Below are positions 46,813 through 56,013 of a DNA stretch of 64,000 nt, piece after piece. Every line of letters begins with the position of its first letter. The stretch's first letter is position 1. A program made the translations under genes and the position numbers. The stretch is from Curvibacter sp. AEP1-3 (GTDB lineage: Bacteria; Pseudomonadota; Gammaproteobacteria; Burkholderiales; Burkholderiaceae_C): assembly GCF_002163715.1 (NCBI RefSeq), contig NZ_CP015698.1:4229674-4293673 (forward strand), read 5' to 3'. The notes beneath the pieces were generated by a model that made no database searches, was not told the DNA's origin, and saw nothing but the letters and a program-made list of their open reading frames with translations.

Positions 46813-48504
46813 TTACATGCCAGCGTAGTTGGGTCCGCCACCGCCTTCGGGTGTGACCCAGACGATGTTCTGGGTCGGGTCTTTGATGTCGCAGGTCTTG
46901 CAGTGCACACAGTTCTGGGCGTTGATCTGCAAGCGGTCGGTGTTGTCTTCGTTCTTGACGAACTCATACACACCGGCCGGGCAGTAGCGGACTTCGGGGC
47001 CCGCGTACTTGGCCAAGTTGATGTTCACAGGCACCGAGGCGTCCTTGAGTGTCAAATGCGCGGGTTGCTGCTCTTCGTGGTTGGTGTTGCTGATGAACAC
47101 GCTGCTCAAGCGGTCGAAGGTGAGCTTGCCGTCCGGTTTGGGGTAGACGATGGGCTTGCACTCGGCTGCGGGCTTGAGGTAAGCATGGTCGGGCTTGTCG
47201 CGGCGCAGGGTCCAAGGGATGTGTCCGCGCAGCACGAATTGTTCAAAACCGTTCATCAGCGTCGCGGTGGTCAGGCCGTACTTGAACCAGTTTTTGAAGT
47301 TGCGGTCTTTGTTCAGTTCGGTGTGCAGCCAGCTCTTTTCAAACGCTTCGGGGTAAGCGATCAGCTCGTCGTGCTGGCGTCCGTCCACCACGGCGTCATA
47401 AGCCGCTTCTGCGGCCAGCATGCCGGTCTTGATGGCGGCGTGGCTGCCCTTGATACGACCAACGTTCAGATAGCCTGCATTGCAGCCGACCAGGCAGCCA
47501 CCGGGGAATACCGTTTTGGGCAGGGCATTGATGCCACTTGCGTTGATGGCGCGAGCGCCATAAGACAGGCGTTTGCCGGTGATTTCACCTTTGTCGTTCT
47601 CGAAGTAGTAACGCACATTCGGGTGAGTCTTCCAGCGCTGGAACTCTTCAAACGGGCTGAGGTAGGGGTTGCTGTAGCCCAAGCCGGTGACAAAGCCCAG
47701 AGCGACTTTGTTGCCCTCGAGGTGGTACAAAAAGGCGCCACCGTAGGTGTCGGACTCCATGGGCCAGCCGGCGGTGTGCATCACAAAGCCGGGCTTGTGG
47801 CGGCTGGGGTCGATTTCCCACAACTCCTTGATGCCGATGCCGAAGCTTTGCGGGTCGCGACCCTCGTCAAGCTTGTATTTGGCGATGAGCTGTTTGCCCA
47901 AGTGGCCGCGGGCGCCTTCAGCAAACACGGTGTATTTGCCCAGCAGCTCCATACCGAGCTGGAAGCTTTCCATCGGCTCACCGTCTTTGCCCACCCCCAT
48001 GTTGCCGGTGGCCACACCCTTGACAGAGCCATCGTCGTTGTAAAGCACTTCAGCCGCAGTGAAGCCGGGGAAGATTTCCACGCCCAGACTCTCCGCTTGC
48101 TCTGCGAGCCATTTGGTGACAGCGCCCAGGCTGATGATGTAGTTGCCATCGTTGTGCGCGAAGGGCGGCAGCACCATGTTGGGCACGCGAAAGCCAGACT
48201 TTTCGCTCAAGAAAATGTAGGCGTCGTCAGTTACCGGCTGGTTCAGGGGGGCGCCCAAGGCCTTCCAGTCGGGAATCAGTTCCGTCAGCGCTTTGGGGTC
48301 CATGATCGCGCCGGACAAAATGTGTGCGCCGGGCTCAGAGCCTTTTTCGAGTACGACCACCGAAACATCGGTGCCTTTCTCGGCCGCCAGCTGTTTGAGG
48401 CGGATCGCTGTAGCCAGACCGCCGGGGCCTCCGCCAACGACGACCACGTCGTATTCCATGGATTCACGGGGGCCGAATTGAGCCAGTATTTCCTGGTTTG
48501 TCAT
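46813..48504 (-). CDS. Electron transfer flavoprotein-ubiquinone oxidoreductase
   Basis: Passes electrons from ETF (acyl-CoA and amino-acid oxidation) to the quinone pool. The 563 residues begin with the FAD motif VVVGGGPGGLATAIRL (22-37) and end with the 4Fe-4S domain CPAGVYEF ... NAQNCVHCKTCDIKDPTQN ... GGGGPNYAGM. Length and domain order are those of ETFDH. etfAB are not in the window. It is divergent from an SDR gene, with a perfect inverted repeat in between. Confidence 0.96.
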   Translation of the reverse strand: MTNQEILAQFGPRESMEYDVVVVGGGPGGLATAIRLKQLAAEKGTDVSVVVLEKGSEPGAHILSGAIMDPKALTELIPDWKALGAPLNQPVTDDAYIFLSEKSGFRVPNMVLPPFAHNDGNYIISLGAVTKWLAEQAESLGVEIFPGFTAAEVLYNDDGSVKGVATGNMGVGKDGEPMESFQLGMELLGKYTVFAEGARGHLGKQLIAKYKLDEGRDPQSFGIGIKELWEIDPSRHKPGFVMHTAGWPMESDTYGGAFLYHLEGNKVALGFVTGLGYSNPYLSPFEEFQRWKTHPNVRYYFENDKGEITGKRLSYGARAINASGINALPKTVFPGGCLVGCNAGYLNVGRIKGSHAAIKTGMLAAEAAYDAVVDGRQHDELIAYPEAFEKSWLHTELNKDRNFKNWFKYGLTTATLMNGFEQFVLRGHIPWTLRRDKPDHAYLKPAAECKPIVYPKPDGKLTFDRLSSVFISNTNHEEQQPAHLTLKDASVPVNINLAKYAGPEVRYCPAGVYEFVKNEDNTDRLQINAQNCVHCKTCDIKDPTQNIVWVTPEGGGGPNYAGM

Positions 48505-48598
48505 GGGGAGTCTCGCTTAATAATGGGTGGTCTTCTTGTCAGCGTTCGCGCGCTGGAGCGCACGCGACCGGCAGCAGATTTTATTCGCTGATTTTCAA

Positions 48599-48620
48599 AA
48601 AAAGAACGACCGTTCTTTTT
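48599..48620. promoter_or_regulatory. Operator-like palindrome between ETF-QO and SDR genes
   Basis: AAAAAGAACG, two bases, CGTTCTTTTT: perfect 10-bp arms. Such GAACG-N2-CGTTC sites are typical of TetR-family regulators of fatty-acid degradation in betaproteobacteria (FadP-like, from memory). It lies 21 bp before the SDR start and about 95 bp from the ETF-QO start. Confidence 0.6.
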
Positions 48621-48641
48621 TAATTTGTGGAGGCACTCTAA

Positions 48642-49424
48642 ATGGCTTACAGCATCGATCTTTCCGGGCGAATTGCATTCATCACAGGTGCTTCCGGCGG
48701 GCTGGGGGCGCAGTTTGCCCGCACCTTGTCGGCAGCCGGTGCCGCGGTCGTGTTGGCCAGCCGCCGCATCGACAAGCTCAAAGACTTGCGCGCCGAAATA
48801 GAGGGGCAGGGCGGTGACGCCCATGTCATCGAATTGGATGTGACCGACCACGATTCGATCAAGTCGGCGGTGGCCCATGCCGAGACGGAAGTGGGCTCTA
48901 TTGACATCCTCATCAACAACTCCGGGGTGAGCACTACGCAGCGCTTGCAGGATGTGAGTCCGGAAGACTACGACTTCATGTTTGATACAAACGTCAAGGG
49001 TGCCTTTTTTGTAGCCCAGGAAGTCGGCAAACGCATGCTGGCTCGCGCAAAAGGTGCAGCACCCGGCAGCTATACCGGCGGGCGCATCATCAACATCGCG
49101 TCCATGGCGGGTCTGAGGGTGTTGCCCCAGATTGGGGTGTATTGCATGAGCAAAGCGGCGGTGATCCAGATGACCAAGGCCCAGGCGCTGGAGTGGGGCA
49201 AGTTCGGGATTAATGTCAACGCGCTGTGCCCGGGTTACATCGACACCGAGATTAACCACCACCATTGGCAGACTGAAAGCGGGCAGAAATTGGTGCAAAT
49301 GCTACCGCGCAAGCGCATCGGCCACCCCACCGACTTGGACGCCATGTTGGTGACTCTGTGTTCTGACCAGAGTCACTTTATTAACGGAGCCGTGATTGCG
49401 GCGGATGATGGATTTGGAATATGA
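48642..49424 (+). CDS. Short-chain dehydrogenase/reductase
   Basis: A 260-residue SDR: cofactor loop TGASGGLGAQFAR, INNSGVS, catalytic Ser/Tyr/Lys in NIASMAGL and YCMSKAAV, and LCPGYIDTEIN. GGAGG precedes the ATG. The divergent ETF-QO gene and shared palindrome suggest a role in acyl or hydroxyacyl oxidation, but substrate is not evident. Confidence 0.9.
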   Translation: MAYSIDLSGRIAFITGASGGLGAQFARTLSAAGAAVVLASRRIDKLKDLRAEIEGQGGDAHVIELDVTDHDSIKSAVAHAETEVGSIDILINNSGVSTTQRLQDVSPEDYDFMFDTNVKGAFFVAQEVGKRMLARAKGAAPGSYTGGRIINIASMAGLRVLPQIGVYCMSKAAVIQMTKAQALEWGKFGINVNALCPGYIDTEINHHHWQTESGQKLVQMLPRKRIGHPTDLDAMLVTLCSDQSHFINGAVIAADDGFGI

Positions 49425-49469
49425 GACTTGCTTAAATATAAGCAGCAGCACTAATGCAATGGTGGTTGA

Positions 49470-50372
49470 TTGCTAGCCGGGGTAATTGCTGGTCTGGCGG
49501 CCGGTGCCCTGTGGGGTTTGGTGTTTGTGGCGCCTGCAATGGCACCGGGTTTGTCGCCGGTGGATCTCACCGCCGGGCGTTTTGTGGTTTTCGGTCTCAC
49601 ATCGCTGTGCATGATCGGCATAGGCCTGTTGAATGGAAGTTCACGTCTGCCTACCCTGAAACAAGCGGGGACTGCACTGCTACTTAGCGTATTGGGTTTC
49701 TCCGGCTACTACTTGCTGCTGGTCTACGCCATCCGGGATGCGGGTGTGGAAGTGCCCACCATGATCATCGGGACCATTCCCGTGTGGGTCATGTTGCTCG
49801 GCAAGCCTGTGGGGTTGCGCTGGCGCAGCCTGATTCCGGGCTTGCTACTCACACTGGCGGGTGTCACCACAATGATAGCGGCTGAAAGCAGCGGCAGCGA
49901 CGTTCAAATGCACGGTTGGATATTCTGGCGCGGTGTGCTCTATGGCTTGTTGGCCATGGTCTTTTGGGTGGCCTTTGCGATCATCAATTCGGCATGGCTT
50001 AAGCAACACACCAATGTGAACTTGAGGGACTGGACGAGTTGGATGGGCGTGAATGCGGGCTTGGCGGCGTGGTTGCTGTGGGTGGCCTTGGGAACACCTG
50101 TCGAAGAAATGCTGGCGCACGCAGATGTTGCGCGGGCAGCTATGGTTTGTATAGCAACGGGCATTGGTTCAGCATGGATCGCGGCCGTGCTGTGGAATTT
50201 TGCCAGCCGGCGATTGAGTGCCAGTTTGTGCGGGCAACTTATCGTCTCTGAAACTTTGTTCGCACTCGTCTATGCGTTTCTGGTGTACGGAGACTGGCCT
50301 ACAGCCTTGCAATGGCTGGCCAGTGCGATCTTTATTTTGGGGATGGTGTCTTCGATCCGGGCGCACCGATAA
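49470..50372 (+). CDS. DMT-family (EamA) transporter, TTG start
   Basis: A 300-residue protein with ten membrane helices in two EamA repeats (GLAAGALWGLVFVAPAMAPG; YGLLAMVFWVAFAIINSAWL). There is a TGA immediately upstream in frame (49467-49469), so the only start is TTG 49470 with GGTGG before it; an ATG at 49454 is in another frame, so a start-proximal frameshift is possible. Residues ~214-230 (LAHADVARAAMVCIAT) are encoded by a palindromic element. Substrate unknown. Confidence 0.85.
   Translation: MLAGVIAGLAAGALWGLVFVAPAMAPGLSPVDLTAGRFVVFGLTSLCMIGIGLLNGSSRLPTLKQAGTALLLSVLGFSGYYLLLVYAIRDAGVEVPTMIIGTIPVWVMLLGKPVGLRWRSLIPGLLLTLAGVTTMIAAESSGSDVQMHGWIFWRGVLYGLLAMVFWVAFAIINSAWLKQHTNVNLRDWTSWMGVNAGLAAWLLWVALGTPVEEMLAHADVARAAMVCIATGIGSAWIAAVLWNFASRRLSASLCGQLIVSETLFALVYAFLVYGDWPTALQWLASAIFILGMVSSIRAHR
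50111..50157 (+). repeat. Dispersed palindromic element inside DMT gene, copy 9
   Basis: Reads GCTGGCGCACGCAGATGTTG, then CGCGGGCAGCTATGGTTTGT and ATAGCAA. It is in frame with the transporter, in the opposite sense to the gcvP and gcvT copies. Confidence 0.7.
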
Positions 50373-50427
50373 AGGTTGCACGCCCGGAGCGTGAAGTCTG
50401 AAGTCTTCTCCTCCAGAGGAACCCGAC

Positions 50428-51186
50428 TTACTTCGGTGCCAAGCGAATGGCGCCGTCCAATCGAATGACTTCGCCATTGAGCATATCGTTCTCAAAAATG
50501 TGGATCGCGAGTTTTGCGTAGTCCTGCGGAGTACCCAGACGAGAAGGGAATGGAACGCCAGCAGCCAATGAATCCTGCACTTCCTGAGGCATGCTGAACA
50601 GCATAGGCGTCCCAAAGATGCCGGGGGCGATTGTCATATTGCGGATGCCGTTACGTGCCAGGTCGCGTGCAATGGGAAGGGTCATGCCCACCACACCACC
50701 TTTGGACGCACTGTAGGCGGCTTGGCCGATTTGTCCGTCGTAAGCTGCAACTGATGCAGTGGAGATCATGACGCCGCGCTCGCCCGTGGATTCGGGGTCG
50801 TTTTTGCTCATGGCTTCGGCAGCTAAACGGATCATGTTGAAGCTGCCGATCAGGTTCACAGTGATGGTTTTGCTGAATGAGGCGAGGGCATGGGCGCCGT
50901 TTTTCCCCACCGTCTTTTCAGCCGGTGCAATGCCGGCGCAATTCACCAACCCCATAAGTTTGCCAAGCGACAAGGCCTTGGCAACCACAGCCTGACCATC
51001 GGCTTCATTACTGACGTCGCACTTCACGAAAGCGCCGCCCAATTCTTTGGCAATGGCCTCCCCTTTCTCGGCTTGCATGTCCGCAATGACAACCTTGCCG
51101 CCTTTGGAAGTGAGCATGCGTGCGGTGCCTTCGCCCAAGCCCGATGCGCCGCCGGTCACGATGAAGATTTTTCCTGCGATATCCAT
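50428..51186 (-). CDS. SDR, 3-hydroxyacyl-CoA dehydrogenase type 2-like
   Basis: A 252-residue SDR with [29 protein letters not shown], the Ser/Tyr/Lys set in [24 protein letters not shown] and [10 protein letters not shown]. The text is close to type-2 3-hydroxyacyl-CoA (2-methyl-3-hydroxybutyryl-CoA) dehydrogenases, used in isoleucine and fatty-acid breakdown. A perfect 22-bp palindrome lies 31 bp upstream of the start, so it is probably repressed by a MerR-type (LiuR-like) regulator. Confidence 0.92.
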   Translation of the reverse strand: MDIAGKIFIVTGGASGLGEGTARMLTSKGGKVVIADMQAEKGEAIAKELGGAFVKCDVSNEADGQAVVAKALSLGKLMGLVNCAGIAPAEKTVGKNGAHALASFSKTITVNLIGSFNMIRLAAEAMSKNDPESTGERGVMISTASVAAYDGQIGQAAYSASKGGVVGMTLPIARDLARNGIRNMTIAPGIFGTPMLFSMPQEVQDSLAAGVPFPSRLGTPQDYAKLAIHIFENDMLNGEVIRLDGAIRLAPK

Positions 51187-51217
51187 GAAGTACTCCTTGT
51201 AGTAAAACTGAAAGGGA

Positions 51218-51239
51218 TTGACGTTTACGTAAACGTCAA
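51218..51239. promoter_or_regulatory. Perfect 22-bp palindrome upstream of the SDR gene
   Basis: TTGACGTTTAC followed by its exact complement GTAAACGTCAA. The ACGT-N-ACGT arrangement resembles operators of LiuR, a MerR-family regulator of branched-chain amino acid degradation. Only the SDR start is close; the regulator gene is not in the window. Confidence 0.65.
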
Positions 51240-51338
51240 TTATGGCTCAGCATGAATGCTGGTTTTTTGAACTTTCTGTCGTGGTTTGTCCGGGATGCGG
51301 TTTTTATGCTGCTATACTTCGTCCTCTCGGATAAATGT

Positions 51339-51415
51339 AGGCGCATAGCTCAGCTGGTTAGAGCACCACCTTGACATGGTGGGGGTCGTTGGTTCGAGTC
51401 CAATTGCGCCTACCA
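51339..51415 (+). tRNA. tRNA-Val (GAC)
   Basis: Cloverleaf of 77 bases including encoded CCA. Acceptor AGGCGCA/TGCGCCT, D-arm TAGCTCAGCTGGTTAGAGCA, anticodon arm CCACC-TTGACAT-GGTGG with anticodon GAC, T-arm GTTGGTTCGAGTCCAAT. Confidence 0.96.
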
Positions 51416-51536
51416 AATTTTTCCGAACGTCTCTTATAACTAGGGTAATCCTAGGTCAGCATCAGCCGGTCCCTCTCTAGAATGTGCTGCAGTGCAACAC
51501 TAACTTGGCTCCCACACTTCGTGCCGAGCGATCGCA

Positions 51537-51986
51537 ATGCAAAAAAACTCCACCAAAGATTCCAAGTCGTCGCAGAGGGTGATCAAAAAGTACCCTAACC
51601 GCCGGCTTTACGACACTGATACTTCTACGTACATCACACTGGCTGAAATCAAACAGTTGGTCATGGACAGTGAGATTTTTGCGGTGGTGGATGCCAAGAC
51701 CGGCGATGATTTGACGCGCAGCATTCTGCTGCAGATCATCCTGGAAGAAGAGGCCAATGGTTCGCCCATGTTTACCACTCCTGTGTTGTCCAACATCATC
51801 CGTTTTTACGGACATGCGATGCAGGGCATGATGGGTGGGTACTTGGAAAAGAACATGCAGGCGCTCATGGAGATGCAAGCCCCCATGGTGCAGGGCGTCA
51901 TGGGCAACAATATGTTCCAGCAGATGCAGGAACAAATGCAAAAACAAACCGAGCAATTCCTCGGCACATTCGGCCTCAAGCGCTAA
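51537..51986 (+). CDS. phaR: PHA synthesis repressor PhaR
   Basis: DNA-binding repressor of phasin and PHB genes that also binds PHB. The 149 residues hold the N-terminal PHB/PHA accumulation regulator domain (VIKKYPNRRLYDTDTSTYITLAEIKQLV) and then the second PHB_acc domain (ILLQIILEEEANG), ending in a Met/Gln-rich tail (MQEQMQKQTEQF). The upstream TGCTGCAGTGCA (51486-51497) may be an autoregulatory site. Confidence 0.95.
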   Translation: MQKNSTKDSKSSQRVIKKYPNRRLYDTDTSTYITLAEIKQLVMDSEIFAVVDAKTGDDLTRSILLQIILEEEANGSPMFTTPVLSNIIRFYGHAMQGMMGGYLEKNMQALMEMQAPMVQGVMGNNMFQQMQEQMQKQTEQFLGTFGLKR

Positions 51987-52031
51987 ACGCTAGGGCCGGT
52001 GTCTGGGAGGCGGGCTCCGGAACTTCGCTAT

Positions 52032-53435
52032 ATGACTGATATTTTGACCCCCATCCAGACAGCGCAAGCTGCCCCCAAAGTCGGTTTTGTGAGCCTGGGT
52101 TGCCCCAAGGCTTTGACCGACTCCGAGCTCATCCTGACCCAGCTCAGCGCCGAGGGCTACCAAACATCCAAAACCTTCCAGGGCGCAGATTTGGTCATCG
52201 TCAACACCTGCGGATTTATTGACGATGCGGTCAAAGAAAGCCTGGACACCATCGGTGAGGCGTTGGCCGAAAACGGGCGCGTGATCGTGACGGGTTGCCT
52301 GGGTGCAAAGACCACCGATGGCGGGGAAAACATGGTTCGCCAGATGCACCCCAAAGTGCTTGCCGTAACCGGTCCGCATGCAACCCAAGAGGTGATGGAT
52401 GCGGTGCACTTGAATCTTCCAAAGCCGCACGACCCATTTCTGGATTTGGTGCCGCAGTCTTTTGGTGTTGCAGGTGTCAAGCTCACGCCACGGCACTACG
52501 CATACTTGAAGATCAGCGAAGGTTGCAACCATCGGTGCACCTTCTGCATCATCCCCAGCATGCGCGGCGACTTGGTGTCCCGTCCCATTGGAGATGTACT
52601 GAGCGAAGCTCGGGCATTGTTTGAAGGCGGCGTTAAAGAGCTGTTGGTCATCAGTCAAGACACATCGGCTTACGGTGTGGATGTGAAGTACCGCACGGGT
52701 TTCTGGGATGGAAAGCCTGTCAAGACCCGCATGCTCGAGCTGGTTCAAGCCTTGGGCGATCTTGCCGAGCCTTATGGTGCTTGGGTTCGTTTGCACTATG
52801 TGTACCCCTATCCGAGCGTGGATGAGATTGTCCCCTTGATGGCAACAGGCCGAGTGTTGCCATACTTGGACGTTCCCTTGCAACACAGTCACCCTGATGT
52901 GTTGCGTCGCATGAAGCGGCCGGCCAGCGGTGAAAAGAACCTCGAGCGTTTGCAGCAGTGGCGTGAAGCGTGCCCGGAGTTGGTGGTGCGCAGCACGTTC
53001 ATTGCGGGCTTTCCCGGCGAGACAGAAGAAGAGTTTGAGCACTTGCTCGACTTTGTGCGTGAAGCCCAGATTGAACGCGCGGGCTGCTTTGCCTACAGCG
53101 CTGTGAATGGTGCGACTGCCAATGATTTGCCGGGCATGTTGCCCGTGGAAGTACGGGAGGAGCGCCGCGCCAGATTCATGCAGGTCGCAGAAGAAGTATC
53201 TGCGGCCCGGTTGCAGCGCCGTGTCGGCTCTGTGATGCAAGTGCTGGTGGATTCCGCGCCGGCTTTGGGTCGCAAGGGCGGTGTCGGTCGCAGCTATGCG
53301 GATGCCCCTGAAATTGATGGCGTGGTGCGTCTGTTGCCACCCGAAAAAATCAGCAAGACACTCAAGGTGGGGGAGTTCACCAAGGCCCGTATTGTGAGTG
53401 CGCAAGGTCACGATCTGGTCGCACTTCCCATCTGA
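52032..53435 (+). CDS. rimO: Ribosomal protein S12 methylthiotransferase
   Basis: Radical-SAM enzyme adding a methylthio group to Asp of ribosomal protein S12. The 467 residues contain the UPF0004 domain with Cys24, Cys60 and Cys89, the radical-SAM cluster CNHRCTFC (Cys165, 169, 172) and a C-terminal TRAM domain. ATG 52032 (MTDILTP) is preferred over an upstream in-frame start at 51999. A terminator follows. Confidence 0.97.
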   Translation: MTDILTPIQTAQAAPKVGFVSLGCPKALTDSELILTQLSAEGYQTSKTFQGADLVIVNTCGFIDDAVKESLDTIGEALAENGRVIVTGCLGAKTTDGGENMVRQMHPKVLAVTGPHATQEVMDAVHLNLPKPHDPFLDLVPQSFGVAGVKLTPRHYAYLKISEGCNHRCTFCIIPSMRGDLVSRPIGDVLSEARALFEGGVKELLVISQDTSAYGVDVKYRTGFWDGKPVKTRMLELVQALGDLAEPYGAWVRLHYVYPYPSVDEIVPLMATGRVLPYLDVPLQHSHPDVLRRMKRPASGEKNLERLQQWREACPELVVRSTFIAGFPGETEEEFEHLLDFVREAQIERAGCFAYSAVNGATANDLPGMLPVEVREERRARFMQVAEEVSAARLQRRVGSVMQVLVDSAPALGRKGGVGRSYADAPEIDGVVRLLPPEKISKTLKVGEFTKARIVSAQGHDLVALPI

Positions 53436-53488
53436 TTTTTTTGCCACTGACTGATGCATCAAACGGTCAGTGGCACGAATCACACAGG

Positions 53489-53522
53489 CAAAAAAAAGCC
53501 GCTGTTTTCACAGCGGCTTTTC
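53489..53522 (+). terminator. Terminator after rimO
   Basis: AAAGCCGCTG/CAGCGGCTTT stem with a TTTTCA loop, flanked by A and T runs. It also lies just beyond the 3' end of tRNA-Leu on the minus strand and may terminate both. Confidence 0.85.
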
Positions 53523-53542
53523 ATTAACTACATTACCATTGT

Positions 53543-53627
<85 letters not shown>

Positions 53628-53676
53628 ATCTCAGGAAAGAGAGAAGTATATCAAACATTTAGGCCAAAACAGCAGT

Positions 53677-55944
53677 TTGCTGGAAGAAGTTGAAGGAATT
53701 GTTCAGGGGCATCGTGATGGACACGGCTTCGTGTCCCGCGATGACGGTGCTCCCGACATCTACCTTCCCCCCAATGAAATGCGGGCCGTGCTGCACAAAG
53801 ACCGCGTCAAGGTCCGCATCGTACGTAGCGATCGAAAGGGACGCCCCGAAGGTCGTGTGGTGGAAATCACAGAGCGTTCCAAACAACCCATCATCGGCAG
53901 GCTATTGCAGGAAAGCGGTGTCTGGCTGGTAGCGCCTGAAGACAAGCGTTATGGGCAAGACGTATTGATCCCGAAAGGCGCCACCAGTGTGGCCAAGCCG
54001 GGGCAAGTGGTGGTGGTGGAACTTATCGAACCTCCCGCCCTGTTTGGTCAACCGGTGGGGCGCATCAAGGAAGTGCTCGGCGAGGTAGATGACCCCGGCA
54101 TGGAGATTGAAATCGCAGTGCGCAAGTACAGCGTGCCGCATGAATTTTCTGATGCATGCGTAGCGCTCGCACGAACTCTGCCGGACAAGGTCCGCCCCCA
54201 AGACAAGTTGCACCGGATTGACCTGACTGATATTCCTTTGGTCACCATCGACGGTGAAGATGCCCGCGACTTTGATGATGCCGTGTATTGCGAGCCCGCC
54301 AACAAAGGGCGTGGCAAGGCAGCACTGAAAGGTTGGCGTTTGTTGGTGGCGATTGCGGATGTCAGTCACTATGTGGAGACAGGCAATGCTATTGATGTGG
54401 ATGCCTATGACCGCGCGACCAGCGTGTACTTTCCACGCCGCGTCATTCCGATGCTGCCGGAGAAACTGTCCAACGGCCTGTGTTCGCTGAACCCTGAAGT
54501 CGAGCGACTGTGCATGGTGTGCGACATGTTTGTCACCGAAGACGGCGAGGTAGATGCTTACCAGTTCTATCCCGCCGTGATGTGGAGCCACGCACGGTTC
54601 ACATACACAGAAGTGGCCGCCATTCTCGGCAACACGCGTGGTCCTGAAGCAAGTAAACGCAAGGAGCGTGTGCAGGATCTGTTGAACTTGCATGGCGTCT
54701 ACCAGGCATTGCTCAAGTCCCGCCACAAACGGGGCGCTGTGGATTTCGAGACTACTGAGACGCAGATTGTTTGTGATGAAAACGGACGCATCGAGAAGAT
54801 CGTTCCCCGTACCCGCAACACGGCGCACCGTTTGATTGAAGAGGCCATGTTGGCTGCGAACGTTTGTAGTGCAGACTTCATTGCCCAGAACAAGCACCAA
54901 GGCCTCTTCCGCGTGCACGAAGGCCCTACGCCCGAAAAGCAGGAGATGCTTCGCAATTACCTGAAGGCGAGCGGCATCGGCATGTCGATCAGCGACAAGC
55001 CTGCCCCTGGCGAATTTCAAGCGATCGCAGAAGCCACCAAAGACCGGCCAGATGCGCAGCAGATCCACTCGATGCTCTTGCGCTCCATGTCGCAGGCGAT
55101 TTATACGCCTATCAACAGCGGACACTTTGGTTTGGCATTTGATGCCTACACCCACTTCACCAGCCCGATCCGGCGCTATCCGGATTTGCTGGTGCACCGT
55201 GTGATCAAAGCGATCCTCGCCAAGAGCAAATACCAGCTGCCAGCGCTGCCGACTCCGGGTGAGGCACACGCCAAGCTCGCTCGACGTCTGGAGAAAAATC
55301 TGGCGTCGCGGGTGGCCAATCCGGAAACCAAACCCAAAAAACTCAATGCGGAAGGCACTGCCTGGCAGGCGGCCGGTTTGCACTGCAGTGCAAACGAGCG
55401 CCGCGCTGACGAAGCCAGCCGCGATGTGGAGGCATGGCTCAAATGCAAGTACATGCGCGAGCACTTGGGCGAAGAGTATTCGGGTGTCGTGTCCTCAGCG
55501 ACAACCTTCGGCCTGTTCGTGACCTTGGACGCCATGTACGTGGAGGGCCTTGTTCATATCACTGAGCTGGGGGGCGAGTACTTCCGGTTTGATGAAGCCC
55601 GCCAGGAGCTGAGAGGTGAGCGCACAGGTATCCGCTACGCGATCGGTACACGGGTCCGCATCCAAGTGAGCCGAGTGGACCTCGATGGGCGGAAGATCGA
55701 TTTCCGTTTGGTGCAAGAAGGGGCGGGATCCATTCCCAGACTGCCTCCTGAAAAGGGCGTCGGCCGCGACATCAAGCCGGGTCGCGCTGACTTCGCGGGG
55801 CGTTCAGATTCGGACGCCGGTGCGGGCGCCGCCTTCAAAGGCAAGGTTCGCCAACAGCGAAGTACCGCGAAGTCTTCGCGCAGCAGCCGAAGTGCCGAGA
55901 AGGTGAGTCCCACAACAAAGAAGACTACCAAGAAGCGCAGATAG
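53677..55944 (+). CDS. rnr: Ribonuclease R, no ATG start
   Basis: 3'-5' exoribonuclease. About 755 residues: cold-shock domain (GHRDGHGFVSRDDG), RNB domain with catalytic Asp residues in IDGEDARDFDDAVYCE, S1 domain (YSGVVSSATTFGLFVTLDAMYVEGLVHI) and a basic tail (TTKKTTKKRR). The N-terminal helix-turn-helix of E. coli RNase R is absent. Between the antisense tRNA-Leu and the homologous text there is no in-frame ATG or GTG; TTG 53677 is the first candidate. Earlier in-frame starts lie within or beyond the tRNA gene. Confidence 0.9.
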   Translation: MLEEVEGIVQGHRDGHGFVSRDDGAPDIYLPPNEMRAVLHKDRVKVRIVRSDRKGRPEGRVVEITERSKQPIIGRLLQESGVWLVAPEDKRYGQDVLIPKGATSVAKPGQVVVVELIEPPALFGQPVGRIKEVLGEVDDPGMEIEIAVRKYSVPHEFSDACVALARTLPDKVRPQDKLHRIDLTDIPLVTIDGEDARDFDDAVYCEPANKGRGKAALKGWRLLVAIADVSHYVETGNAIDVDAYDRATSVYFPRRVIPMLPEKLSNGLCSLNPEVERLCMVCDMFVTEDGEVDAYQFYPAVMWSHARFTYTEVAAILGNTRGPEASKRKERVQDLLNLHGVYQALLKSRHKRGAVDFETTETQIVCDENGRIEKIVPRTRNTAHRLIEEAMLAANVCSADFIAQNKHQGLFRVHEGPTPEKQEMLRNYLKASGIGMSISDKPAPGEFQAIAEATKDRPDAQQIHSMLLRSMSQAIYTPINSGHFGLAFDAYTHFTSPIRRYPDLLVHRVIKAILAKSKYQLPALPTPGEAHAKLARRLEKNLASRVANPETKPKKLNAEGTAWQAAGLHCSANERRADEASRDVEAWLKCKYMREHLGEEYSGVVSSATTFGLFVTLDAMYVEGLVHITELGGEYFRFDEARQELRGERTGIRYAIGTRVRIQVSRVDLDGRKIDFRLVQEGAGSIPRLPPEKGVGRDIKPGRADFAGRSDSDAGAGAAFKGKVRQQRSTAKSSRSSRSAEKVSPTTKKTTKKRR

Positions 55945-55956
55945 CCTGAAGACTAT

Positions 55957-56013
55957 TTGCTATTAAAATGGTAGCTGCTGGCGCATATTCCATGAGCGCT
56001 AGCAGCTATTTTT
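55957..56013 (-). repeat. Dispersed palindromic element, copy 10
   Basis: The clearest copy. On the minus strand: ATAGCTGCTAGCGCTCATGG, then AATATGCGCCAGCAGCTACC and ATTTTAATAGCAA. It fills the gap between the convergent rnr and nnr genes. Confidence 0.88.

Noticed and set aside
46756..48591. 611-codon + frame over the ETF-QO gene
   Set aside because: Antisense to a well-conserved gene and it starts inside a terminator; no motif.
53902..55464. 520-codon minus frame over rnr
   Set aside because: Shadow of rnr; no homology or start signal.
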